Below are positions 35,644 through 49,000 of a stretch of 64,000 nt of DNA, piece by piece (position 1 is the first letter of the stretch; the number at the start of each line of letters is the position of its first letter). The notes beneath the pieces were generated by a model. That model was not told where the DNA came from, did not search any database, and saw only the letters and a list, made by a program, of their open reading frames with translations. The DNA comes from Prostheceraeus crozeri. Lineage: Eukaryota > Platyhelminthes > Polycladida > Euryleptidae. The translations under genes and the position numbers were made by a program. The DNA lies in the NCBI GenBank assembly GCA_907163375.1, contig CAJQUW010005329.1, forward strand, positions 1 through 64,000, in the 5' to 3' direction.

Positions 35644-36943
35644 TAGAGAACTTCAGATAAACAGTTTATTTCTATGGTTTTAAAGCATATGCAAGGTCAA
35701 AGTGCAGCAACTACACGTGCTTGCTTCCATTGTCTAGAATCTGTCGCGTCATAGAAATCTTGTGTGAGATAGGATCCACGCGTAACATGAAGTAACTGAG
35801 TTGCATCACGAGTGTCGATCGAAGGCGAAGCCCGAGGAATTTGCAAACAAATTGTTGCACTCTGTTTCTTTGCATAGTGTTGCAAGCGATTTATCACCAC
35901 AGTTAGCCGATTTCTATGTAATTCCCGGCATTATGATAAGAATCTACACTTGATTGTTCCACAATGAATGGCATAGAAATCGTCTTTCAAACATAGATCT
36001 ATAACCAACGATTTAGGCTCACCAACTGTCTGTCGATGTGGCCTGGATTGGGATTGTTCAGAGAGCGTCGTCAGATAAACGCTATCTCAGTGCTGTCATG
36101 GCGTTCTCAAGCGAAGTTGGTTCAAATAACAGGTGGTTCAAATAATAGGTGGTTTTCCCAATCTGCAAGATATCCGGCTGCATTTCGACATTTTGACCTG
36201 ATAATGAATATTGACCGCATTTTAATACCTGCCAGTTTAGACAGTTGATAAAAAATATCGTTATCTTCGAGCCTGTCTCGATGAAATTGCCGCACTTATA
36301 TATTTTGGTTCCTTTGATGTCCGTAAGCTGCACTGATTCCCAATAAAAAGTAATGCATGCTTTTTGAATTATTAAATTGATTGAAGAGCGTTTCAACGCA
36401 TTTTTGATAGAATTTAACTTAGAATCATGTTTGAGATATCTTATATATAGTTATATGCACTTGGCCATTCATTTGGTGGAATTTTCGAATCGGTTTTCAA
36501 AGTTGCCATCGAAATATTTGAATTTTCCAAAATTAGTCAAAGTTCTCAATCTTAGAAATATTGTGATTCTATTGTCAGATGTGTCGTACATTGCATAGGG
36601 TTCAATGATGCGATTCTGATCAGGATCCTGAGGAAAAACTAAAAAAATTACTTTCCATCTGATTAATTCCTTTGAAGGTTTTTCAATTAAATCTTCTAAG
36701 AAATTTTGGAAACGCACTGAAGCTAAAAGTCACGAACGCATTGGTCCTGCGATTTCGGTCCACAGCAGAAAAGCGACGGAGACCGAATAGCCCGCCGGCG
36801 TGTATAATGTTGAAAACACAGTTTTAAGTAGCATTCAGTTGTAACATGCGACACATGTTTAACCTCGTTTTTAAATTTTAGTGCACACCAGGGTTGGAAC
36901 CGGCTCCCGGTTGTCGGGCCGACAATTATTGTCTAGTCAGTTA
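35644..36943. other. Unassigned intergenic sequence
   Basis: A short tandem duplication GGTTCAAATAA-AGGTGG occurs near 36118-36155. No gene supported. Confidence 0.4.
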
Positions 36944-37247
36944 CAGTCCGTTTCATAAAAAGTGGAGAACAACATATTACATAACAAAGGAAACAAATGT
37001 AATTTTATAAGAGTGAGGTATGATTTTGTGTAACATTGCTAAATGAAGATCAAATTATCTACTACTTTTTTATCTATAACAGGAAAACAACTCAATATTC
37101 ATGCTTGAAATTTCCAACAATGATATTAGTAAGCACAACTGACATATCTTCCAAATTTCAGAGAAATTCGTTCAAGTTTGGCGGAGTTAGACAAAGTTGA
37201 AGTTAAGGCGATGTTTAAGGGTGATCCATTTTTTATGAAACAATCTG
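36944..37247 (-). mobile_element. 304-bp MITE, exact internal-deletion derivative of the mariner element
   Basis: In reverse complement it equals 26151-26432 joined directly to 27784-27805 (282 + 22 = 304 bp). About five substitutions are visible. TA flanks at 36942-36943 and 37248-37249. This is direct evidence that the family generates MITEs by internal deletion and that the transposase recognised these ends in trans. Confidence 0.93.
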
Positions 37248-37249
37248 TA

Positions 37250-39803
37250 AAATAGAATTCCAACATTGTAGGAGTAAGATAATTTTTATGACGCAATTTT
37301 TGCGAACCGTTCATTGAAAATTATTATTCAAATTATTATTGAAAGCGGCTGACTTTGCTGTTCAACATTATTGAAAATTGGCATTGATAAATGGTTTTAA
37401 GTACTTTGAATAGCCGCTACAATTCATGAAGTAAATTTATAAATTTTTGTTGGCTTTCCGATTTGTAAGACACAACTTTTATTTCCGTACAATAAGACAA
37501 AACTATTTGTAAGTACATCAATAAGTTTAGGTAATAAGTATGTTCATTGCTGCATTCACGGCTGTTTTTGCTCGAGGATTCTAATTGTAGCTTACGTTTG
37601 GTTGTTTGTAATGAGTGCTATGAAGTTTTCACAGTTGGCTTGACGGCAGTGAGGGCTCGATGTTGACTAAGTTCTAATCCATAGACAATTATTTAGCTAT
37701 GCATCCAGCTTTAATCCGTACACATCTCAAAAAGAGTTTCCGGAATCGCATAGAAAAAATGAATTTTGTAAGAATCATGTGCTCACTAGCCTATCTATCG
37801 TAAAATTATTCCATATCTTCAATGAGTTATAATGCGCATTGTGGCTCAATCTTTTGCATGAGCTTATAAAATTCTGTCTATTATCAAAGTCCGAATAAGT
37901 GTCTAATTACCTGATAAAGGATCAATCAGGATAGAAATTGATGAAAATAAGCATTGCTGCGCTTCATCGGGAACTCTTGCTTATCCGGAGTATCGGTAAA
38001 CCTACCGCATGATACATACAGTAGAAATCGAATGATTTCTAGCGGTCTAAGTTGAACAGCTGCCAATCTTACTTAGTAGGTTACAGAGACGCCGGCATAA
38101 GTCCGGCCGGTTTTGACTACACAGGCCGCAAAAACGAGGTCTGTTCCAACCCTGTTACACGCAAACTGAGAGGGTAGCAGTGGTGATGTAATTGCTACAT
38201 CTTTCAATCGTAAATGAAAAAGCTTGTGATTTAAGCACTGCCTCTGATCCTTGTCGTGTTAATGCAGCTTGTCGATGTTTTTTGATAAAAACGTCAAATA
38301 ATTAATCAGCATATATTTTCATGAATTTTCAAGGAAGTACATTGCAAACAAGACCTCTATTGAATGAGGGTTAAAATACATGTTTCACTTGTCGAGAATT
38401 ATGTTTCTAACATTCTCATAAATACATGGCTTTCGGACTACTCTCTTGAAGTCAACAAATGCAATGAAAAACAAGATATAGCAGGTCATTCGCGCGATGT
38501 TTAACGATCTTCATCGGGAACTCTTTTCATGACAAAAAAACAAAAAGTCAAACTTTGTTCACTTGTGCACAAATTGCAAGCTTTAATGACAGATAACTGA
38601 ATTCCTCATCACTTCAATTGTGCCACTTGCTGCGTAAGCCGACATTTAAGTTGCTGCGTGTAACTGCACACAACGACTTCTTGATGATAATTAGCCAGGA
38701 GCGGATACTTCCTTAATACGCACGTTCAGATATTCTAAGACAATAATTGATGAATTGACCGGCTGATAAACACGTGCATGTAGGTAATTATTCAAAAATG
38801 TCTGCACCGAGTTATTTTCGTAAGTCTACCACCCATCATAAAATATCAAGCATTATTTTTGTTGCATACACCATCGTAGCGCGAAGTGACCAGTCATGTA
38901 TCATTATTGTTCTACAAATTGATACGTGGATAAACAATTAATTAGCTTAACAAATATTTATAGAAAATTTGAGTAACAAGAAAACGAGAGATAGTTTTGA
39001 CTCAGTTCTATTTCTCTTAGTTGGAGACTGACGTAGAAGTAGTCTCAAAATCGCATTCAAAAGTTTCTTTTGCTTTGATTTCATCTGTGTAATGTGTTAA
39101 TATGCCAGTGTTGTAGTCTGATGATCAAGATCCAAGTGTTTAATTTGTAAAATTACATCGGTAATTTGTAATGTTTGTTAAAATTTTGGCTCAAGCGAGT
39201 AAGTACTATGATAGCCGTCACCACAGATCAACCATGCTTCCCTTGTGCTTGCTTTGATCAAAATTTGAGATAGGTTGACATCCTTCATTGAAACAATTTT
39301 TTAATTAGGCAACTTAAGTGCGCAGTAATTTGATCCAGGGATCGCTTAGGCACATTGGAAAATTGCAATGAAAACTCTTTCTCAGTTGTTGGACCTAAAT
39401 AGAAATTGCTGATAGTCAACTCAAAGCAGCTTTGGTCCTAAGAAAAATTATAATTTTTCCAGAAATGCAAAGTTAAGACTTACGGGAAAATCCTGTACTA
39501 AACAAATCTACAAAATATGGTAATTAGCTATATTTGTGAATAAATGCTCTTTGTTTTCACTTGTCTTCCAAGTTGTCAGATTTTGTTAATTAAACGACAA
39601 GGTTGAGATGTTGAAGCTAATAACGATTTGAATTGGATATCCGATTATTTTCCAAGAAATTTACGATTATTTTCACAATGCAACCGAAGTAGCATCAACA
39701 TTCATTGACAAAATTTCACATATGTATAGGAATATGCATACGTGTATCTTTGGTTTCCTTTGTTAACCATCAAGGGACGGCAGTTTCAATGCACAGTGTC
39801 GCA
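37250..39803. other. Intergenic region downstream of the TGF-beta ligand gene
   Basis: AT-rich, no coding or repeat structure recognised. It should include the ligand's 3' UTR at its right side. Confidence 0.4.
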
Positions 39804-40001
39804 TCACCTGCATCCGCACTTTTTCACCACCATGTCTGGAAATTCCCTCATCGCAACATTGCCTTTAGCATCATAATACAAAATAGTCTGACTTCCGAAT
39901 TCCACAGGAACACACCCAAGTGGAGGCACAGATGAGCCGGGTAAGCTTATCAAATGTGCCACTCCTTGCAGAAATGCGTGGTTTGATATACTGTCTGGAG
40001 C
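39804..40001 (-). CDS. TGF-beta ligand exon 3 (stop codon)
   Basis: 198 nt after a TTTATTTCCAG acceptor. It encodes APDSISNHAFLQGVAHLI, then LPGSSVPPLGCVPVEFG, ILYYDAKGNVAMREFPDM and VVKKCGCR, then TGA. This is the C-terminal half of the cystine knot, found 6.75 kb beyond exon 2 by its NHA, CVP and CGCR motifs and matching phase. Confidence 0.92.
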   Translation of the reverse strand, partial: APDSISNHAFLQGVAHLISLPGSSVPPLGCVPVEFGSQTILYYDAKGNVAMREFPDMVVKKCGCR

Positions 40002-43000
40002 CTGGAAATAAATTATTGAAATTTACTTTAACATAACTTGAATGAATGGGGTTAAAACTGAATGAATTCCGAAACAGGTGAACCGCAAATTGCAGAACAT
40101 GGGTTAACACAACATCTTTAGAACAAGGATATGTGAGATACTGAGAACTACACGTGCATCTTTCGTGCATTGAATATTCAGCGTCCAAATCAGAAGATGA
40201 AAATAATTACTGGGCTGTGTATATTTTTGCATTCCCTGCATATTTGTTAGTACAGATACATTGGGACTATTCACCAATTAAAATTCAGCAGGAAGAAAAT
40301 TCGGTTTAATATTCTGCCGACAGAGGCAGAAAAATGAGCCGAGCAAGTGAACGCATAGCGACGAGCCGAAACCAATTGAGTTTTTCTGCTATTATGTTGT
40401 TATCCTATAACTCCGCTGAATATTCTGCCGACGGAATATTTAATTGGTCTAATTTTGTGACGGCAGAATTTTTAGTTCTTGAACAAGGCCATTGACTACA
40501 TGCATTAAAGCAGCATGTCTGACGACTCTCTCTCACACACCGCCACTGAGATGACAGTGGAATAATGACTCAAAGAAATTTATGGATCAATTGATTGTTT
40601 CAATTTTGGAACATGTTTTGAGATTTTTTTAATTCTCAGACGTTCAACTTGCTTAGGCCTTTGCAAAATCGAATAGTTACCGAAGCTCCTCCATTTCGTG
40701 CCTTTCTCCTGTTAATGAAAACGTTGATTCCCATTCTAAGTTTGATTAGGTAATTTATTATGTGCGACACAGTTGTTCACTTATCGAGATTTTTTGTGAG
40801 GCAAGTATTCTCCACTATTAAATAAGCAAACAACATTATAGCGCAGGGCATAAACAGGCACTGAACAGTAAAGGTGAAAGTCACCCTTTTCCGGTCTCAA
40901 TAGGTCTGCTCCGCATCAAGGCTCGGTACCAAATCCCATCCTATTCATTGAAATAATGGATGCGATTTCTAAAGAGTGCAAAGACGGTGGTATCTGAGAT
41001 ATGCTTTACATCTACGACCTCGTGATATTTGGAAGCAGTCAAAAGGAAGTGGAGCAAAGGTTGGCTGTATGAGGTGCAGCCTTTGAGAACAAATGCCTCA
41101 GAATACTACGTTGCTCGAAGACGGAGTGCTTATCGTCCGACCCAGGGAGAGCAAAGTTGGAAACTTGCTTCAGACACGTTGTTGAATGTAACGGCGTATG
41201 CAACAAGTTTCACCTTCCTTTCCATAGCTTGGCTTGAATGAAGCACTAGATGACTTCAACCACTCACACAAATCATTCGTCCGATGATATGAATTTGAAT
41301 CTTTTGAACTGAGAGCATCAATGTGGTGCATAGATATGTTATACTGCAGAAGACGAAACCATAGAAATTGAATCAGTCAACTTAAGATAGAAATCTGATT
41401 AACAATTCAAAGTGATTTTTGACAAACTTTAAATAACGGTTTTGACTCCCCCTGTACATGTCAATGGGAGTGAATGCCTCGATAGTGAACAACTGAGCAG
41501 GGTGGAGAAGGAGGACTGGACCTGGGATTTGCGGGACAGGGGTCTTCAAGATAATCCAGGTGAGCGCAGGATATCATAACATGATTCATTTGTGAGGACC
41601 AGGGTAACCAGATGTTGATTCAAAAGGAAGGCTCGATGTTCAAGTGATGTTCAATTTCTAATATATGAGCTTCCATTTTTAAATATTCTTGGAGTAGCGT
41701 TTACCGAAAATTTGAAGAGGAAAAGACATATCAACCATATTTCAAAGAAATTCTCTTCTGGATTGTATGTCTCACGGCAACTGCGCGGCTATCTACCGTC
41801 TGAACACTTGAAAATTGTTTACCAGGGCTGTCAGAAGTCTTCTGGAGTATGGTGCTCCCCTCTCTTGTGAACTGCCAAGAGCATTAGTCAACCAGTTTGA
41901 GCAACTTCAAAGCAGAGCCCATTACATTCTTTGCAATCCTCACCATCGTGAATTTTCAAAACTTTTTGCCTCTTGAGTATCGCAGGAAAATGATTGGTTT
42001 TAAGTTGAAAGTGTCGAGCAACAGTGATCATCCCCTACATACTCTTCTTCCACCTAGAATGCCTTACACAAAGAAATTTCGTCTTCCTATGTCAAAGTCA
42101 GCACTTCGCAGCTCATGCTTTATGCTGACTATGGCCAAACTTTGCATCAATGACTTTGCATTCTAAAGTTTGTAGTGCCTCGTTGTACAGTGTACGTTTT
42201 TTGTCAAGTGTCATTCTTTTAACCTTGTTCTATTTCATCATGTTCGTGGCCCCACGATTTCCAGTAATGGGACAATTACGCGTTCTTGAAATAAACGTTC
42301 ATTATTTTTATTTTCATCTGATTACCTTACCGTGTTCCTCACAAATTAATCATGTCGATGTCACACTATTTCTTCAAACAATATCATGACAGCCGTACTT
42401 TTCAACACAGTACGGTACTACTGAAAGTCCCATTAGAATTTATTAAGTAAGGTGTAGTTGCAAATGAAATGTGATGCTGGATTGAAATACAATAACGCGA
42501 AAGATTGCTCTGCTGTTCGAGGTAAACTGACGCAATTAATTGTGTCACTTCACACATCAGTCATTTCATCAATTCAGCTCAACTGCGTTTTGAATAATGT
42601 CATTTGTATAATGTTATTAATTAAAGGGTTTCAATTTTCCGCCTTCTTTGAAGTTGTTTTGATCATATCTCTACTCCCACGTTTAGAGGTTAAATACCAT
42701 TCATTGTGTGGACATGTATAACGCCCTGATTTATCTGTCCATCACTGCCCATCCACCTCAGATGGGAAAAGCGGCGCCCGCTGGTCGTTTATATCACGTT
42801 GGTGATCTATTGGTTATTTCCGCTTTGATGTTATCTATCAACATATTTGATCTTATCGGTTGTCATTGTCTTTGTTACCTGTCCCCTTAAATTCATGGTC
42901 GTCATTCAACCATGGCACAAGGAAACGGTCATTAGAACGTTATGAAAGTCTTCCAAGCGCAAATCCGAAGTAAAATCTACACAGTTGCTGGTATGAAGGA

Positions 43001-46000
43001 ATCAAAATCGAATCGAAAGCAAATTTTCACTGGTTTTCACGGCTACTTTGTGTAAATGAGTGAAAAGGCCTCACTATTAGACGGTTGTATGCACGCAGCA
43101 AATTTTCTTGTAAATGAGGACCGGATTTTTACTGCCCATCACACAGATGGACAGCACTCAGTCCACAAAAGTAGAGAAAATTCAGTCCGAGTTGATTTCC
43201 GGCACGAGAATATTTTTTGATGATGCGACAGTTTAATAGCCACGCCATAATTTGAGCTCACAAAACATGAGGGCAGAAGGGAACATTCTTCATTAAACAA
43301 ACAGATACTTCATTGCACTACTGAAAGTGCTTATCGGCTGCCTGATCGTAGATATTTGTCAAAATTCCTCCCAAAATAGTTCATTCATATTTAGTGGAAC
43401 CTAATCATGATATTTCAATATGTGTCCAATTTTCCTCGAATATTTGAAACATTAATTGATTTTCTCAGTGGGCAATGAACATTTTAAAAGGAGACTTAAA
43501 CATATTTTTAATCTGGAAATTTTTTCCAGAAATCAATGTTTTCAACATTTGCAGTCTGACTGTGAAATGCAGTGTGCTTTCAATCCAATTTGGCTTTTTG
43601 ATTGCGTTTTTCCTCATGAAAGAAGATCTATATAATGAAGCTTTATGAATCCATGAAATTATAAAGGAATAAGAAATATGAAAATGCAGATCATTTTAAT
43701 GCATTTAGCAGACTTGTAAGTTAGTGTTAGGCCCACAATTTTGAAATAGCCATGTTTTATGTCGCCGGTGTCTGTGTCATTTTTAGAGCCTGGTGTCGAT
43801 GTCTGCGCTGTCCAGAAAAACTCACATCACGGCATCCTTGATTTCGCTTTATGAATCCTTTATTATATTGAATCTTTCAAATGCGTCGAGTCCGTGGGGA
43901 TTGGTGAGACAGGAGAGAAAAGTCGGAGATGTTTACAATCTCTTAGAACTCAAATGCAGCCATCGAAATGGTTACTTCTACTGCTATAACGACTAATAAT
44001 TGCCAACATGAAAGGAACGAAGAGACTTGATTGTCGAAATAATTCGTATTTGAAGATGAGAGGGAAATAACCGTTTGACCCTACCATTCTCCTCCTTACA
44101 ATGGGATGGGAATCTTCGACATTGTTGTTGCATTGTCGATTCGACAACTCTCTATGTCTCATTTTATCTTCTTGTTTCTTCATGTAAAAGCAATCATTTT
44201 GGAAGGAGGATGGAAAACGAGAAGTGTACGGTCTCTTCAAATGTCTTAGAATGGTGTTGTATGAGATGCCAACTCAAATTGATTGATCGATGTCAGCTTT
44301 GTAAAATCAGTCATACGTAAATTTTCATATCCTCTTTTTTTCAATGGTCCCCTAGATACTTCCTATCACTGGAATAGGAGTCTGATATTCCATCTACATT
44401 TCATTTGGTTATCATGTGAATTACTCTCTAGTCCCTGCCAACATTTCATATTTCCATAGATCGGCAATGATTTCACCTAATGCCGCATTACAGTTGCCTT
44501 ATAAATGTAATCACTTTGAATAAACAGGAGATGGAATGATATACGAGCACGAATGTGGTCTTCTTCTTCGTCGACACGCCCATTTCGTCGACAATCTCAT
44601 CAATTTTGTATCAACATGATTAAGATGCTATGGTGATATGAGAAGATTGACGGCTCACTCAGAACACATCGCCGATTTCGTATTCCGTTTTTATAGATGT
44701 CGTCCTTAGTTGAATCAAAAATCATTTTAAGATATTAGATATCTTTATATACTAAGGATATCTCTCTCACATTGATATTTCAAATTTCTGTGCCGTCGAT
44801 TACTTCAATTGAACAGAATATTGGCGAGATAGCTGTTGACGAGATAGTCCAACGAAATTGACTTCCCTCAAGGGTGTACCTGGACACACTATACAGTAAG
44901 CTGAATGATTTGTGAAATCCAAACTCGAGTGATTTACTAATTTGCCTGCGTATAGGTATGGGCTTGCTGTTAAGCAATTTCAAAGTTGTTAAGTTTCTTG
45001 CTTGTGATACTAATTTCATTTAATTATTGATCCGCATTTTCATTCCTCTGTCCAAACCCGGGCAGCGGAGGCCGCTCATCTTGATAGGACTTTTTATTAT
45101 ACTCGGTTCCCGACTCCGTTAGTAGGCCTAGTAAGTAGCATAAAGGTAGGAAATAATGCATTAAGCGCGAATATCAATTCACTTTTAACCAGGTGCATCA
45201 AATTAGTCTTGCGCAGTGAATATGACTGCTATAGTGTGTAATTGTGCATCATCAGCCGCTGTTATTGATAAGGGCCTACGTACATACACAATTGAAGATC
45301 CAAGGAAATGTTTTTTTAAGATCGGAACTACCCTTCCTATAAGCACGAACGTGTAACTAAGAAATTGTCTGCCTTCATGTTCTTGTGCAAGTATAGGTGC
45401 GCTCATCAGATGGACGATTTGACTTTATGCAAATATCGATTATTCCTGGCGGCGTACTGTACCGGTACTCATCCATATTGCGCATGTTATCATTATTGAG
45501 GTTTCTTTAATAAATGATATGAGAAGCACATTCGATATTTTGGAAAGCTGAGTATATTAGATAAAAGGTCGATCCAGGTTGTACTGCTTATTAGATATTT
45601 CTATTTGCGCTTGCCGAATCAAGCAGAGTACATTAGAATTATTAAATGAACTATCAAGCAATACAACTCTTTGGATTGCGGTAAAAGTCTCATTGAACCA
45701 GAGATAATTTGTTATTGAACAAGTAACTACATCCATCAAATGCTGATTGGAAGATGTGGAGATATCTTGAACATGAGAATACAGTATAAGAATAATCACA
45801 ATCGTCTAATTCTTTGACGATCAATGATTTTCTGTGGAGATATTGAACAGCTGTAGTCCTGTCCAGCTACAGAAGTGAAATGATTGAAATTTTCAACAAG
45901 AAGTATGAAATAAGGACATGATGGTCCAGTTTCACGATTTTGTGTATCGTTAAGCAAGCCCTGAAGACGTGAGAAGACCACCTGCCTTTATTAACTACCA

Positions 46001-49000
46001 GCGATTGTCAGCAGGTGTTTATTGAATAAAATCATCTGCAGCTTAAATGTGCCTCATCTTTTCTATGATTCTCAGGATTCTTCTCCACTCTCCCATTCAA
46101 CTTTTGAGAGAGAGAAAATTACAGAAAGGACATTTCCAAAACTACATTGACTACCCTCCGTTTACTACAGTCAGTTTGATGGGAAATAGTTATTTAGGTT
46201 TTTGATGTATTATACACAATTTGAGTGTTGCAATGATCAGAATATATAAACGCAGTGTTTAGCAGTACTTTCAATATTTCAAGAAATTGCAATCTAACTA
46301 TGCGATCCAGAATGCAACAAAAGTTGAGGACAGGACGTCAGAATTATTAGTGAGAATGTATGATGATTCATGAAAATGAAGTTTATCGAGGCAATGTTAG
46401 TTGGATTCGGGTCCTAGCGCATTTCAGGACTCCGACACCACATATTTGATTCAAATATCTAAGTCCGATTAACATCAGCTTATTGTCTGCATGAAATGCA
46501 AGCTTTGGAGGATTGCGGCATATCTCAACGCATAAGCATCATCCAACTAAAGTCGCTTCATTTTCTCCGTTTTACTTTATAATCCCCTTTATTACTTGTT
46601 GCGATATCAAGGGATTGTTTATCTGTGTAGGTCTAATTATCTAATAAATAAATAAACTCTAGCCGAGAGCGGTTAGCACAGCACTGAGATTACAATTTAC
46701 ATGCAAGTAATAACCAAGTAATTATGATAATCAAATATAATGCATACGAACCTGCCAAAGAAGGTGCTGACATGTGCCTGCACATGCATTGATGGGGAAT
46801 GACTGAGGCGAAATGATCCACTCATGCCATCCAATATCTCGGAAGTCGAGTGTAATTGGTATGAGACCACACTTCCGTTGAGAATAATCAACGCTATGAT
46901 TTCTCTCAGTTTGAGGAAGGGGTTTAAACAGTTTTGGTTTCGTTCTTCCTCTTCCACGTGCACGATTTCTTCGAGATTTGCGTCGTTTGCGACCCTTTCT
47001 TCGACGGCGTCTTTTATGTCTTCGATGCCACGGAAGATGAATCAGTTTATGATTCGGCCCTACACTGTCGATGGACCGCTTGTGACGGTTTAACAGCAGT
47101 TTCTTTTCTAATGCTTTTCGTTCGCGGTTTCTCTCCTTGCGAAGTTTTAAATGGGACGATTCACGAGTAATCCTGTCGATGCTAAGATGTCGAGTGTCAT
47201 TGGTAAAAAGAACGATGAATGGTTTACCTTTACCATCAGGTCCCACAAATCGCTTCAGTGAAATCTCTTGTATCTTGCCATTTGCCTTCGTAGCTTCAAA
47301 GGTAATGGCCAAGCGTAGATCTGCATATTGTCGTGATAATGGTAGAATTGTATTTTGTATAAAAGTTGTGACATCTATGACATCCCAACCAGTCTTATAT
47401 TGAGCTAAATTGAAGGATCGAAGAGTCTGAAGAACATCATTTGGTTTGATTAAATGAAATGAAATTTGCGCACGTCTACGACGATTTCGTGTGACCAACC
47501 GTTTGACGAATATGTGCAGATCAGCGCGAACAAGACTTTCCCGCTTATCTAAAATGGGGAAATTGAATGCAAAAGCAAAGCTGAGCTCGTACACACCTGA
47601 AAAAGAGAAAACAATGAATTTTAAATATTTTTCATGAAGAAGCAAGTTCAACGAATAGTATGTAGTTTATTTGTATAGAGAGTAGTATGTAGAGTGAATT
47701 AACGACATTCAGTTAGCAAGTAAAAGTGAAACCCGAAAATAGTACAAATTGCTTTACATCGACAACGCAAAGATCCTTCGGAAATATTTATATCAAAGAT
47801 CTATATCGTAAACTTCTGGTTCAAGTCTATTGCCAGTATCTGTATTGCTTTCTTTGCGATCAAGATTCCATGATTTGCACATAGTTTTCCAATCTTTGTG
47901 ATCGTGATAGGTCTCTAAGGCTGTCAAACTTTTCTTCTTGGCCATTCAGTCAGACCATGTTCAGACGATTCTATGAAACCATAACATTTGGCATTTAATG
48001 TTATAACTGTTGTTATGGTTAGCCTTCTTTGACCGTGACAAGAATCTTCCGGTACACTGACTTTTTCTTGACTTTATATTTAATGTTTTGGGCTTATATC
48101 ATTTACCAGTTGACTTGGATTTATGATTTGTTATGTCATCACATTTCAATTTCAATTTCAAATACGTTTTATTTACTTTTCAAAAATAGAGATGCCAATA
48201 ACACAATTGAAAAGCGTCAAATCATGTGCTCCATCGCCAGCCGCGCACATTCTTGCGAGCGGATAGGCCTTGCTTTACCTTGCATGTAATGTTCGGCAGT
48301 TTAAAGTGCCAACTGTGATCCAGCGGAGATTTGATTTAGCGCTCAATAAGTTACATGCTTTTATACTACATGAATCAGTAAATATTACAGAATCCGCTGT
48401 CTGGCTTGAACTGAGTAGCAATTTCTTTCACATTGATATGTTGAATGCTAATTGGTGAAGTCACTTTCCTGTTGATTATAGACGTCAGTTAGGAAAGTAA
48501 TTCTTCGAAGGAGTCAACATGGGAGGAGATCTTGGTGGCAAGTGCTTCAAGATGTGTTGGTCTCTTGAAACAGATGAATTAGTAAGCTCATAGAGCATAA
48601 ATACAAACACTGTAAAGATACACATGCATGTCTCTATGCATTATCAGAAATTATTGAATTACTTTAGGAAAATCATAATCATCTAGAGAAAAGTTCCCCT
48701 TTTGCCGGCTCTGTAACAGTCTGCCCACGAATTCGATGCGAAACATTAGTAGCAAAAGCATCTAGCGCAATTTGAGAAGGTTGCAGGATTCCCCGTAGGC
48801 ATGTGTCACGAAGCTTTAAGACTATTCAGGAATGATGTTGACACTCTGATTGGTTAAGTGACCATATGAAGAGTCATAACACATAAATAATAAATATCTA
48901 ATTTAATGTCAAGATATAATGAGTCTGCAAAATTGCACAATTTGGTACCTTTTAAGAATTTGTTTTCACATATGTGATTCAATTCAACAGCTCATTTAGC

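Noticed and set aside
43950-44240. Minus-strand frame ending SNHFDGCI as a candidate third exon of the TGF-beta ligand
   Set aside because: It lacks the CVP and CGCR motifs and a proper acceptor; 39804-40001 fits in phase and contains all of them.
46824-47403. Plus-strand open frames opposite ligand exon 2
   Set aside because: Antisense shadows of the real coding exon, caused by its Arg/Lys-rich codons.
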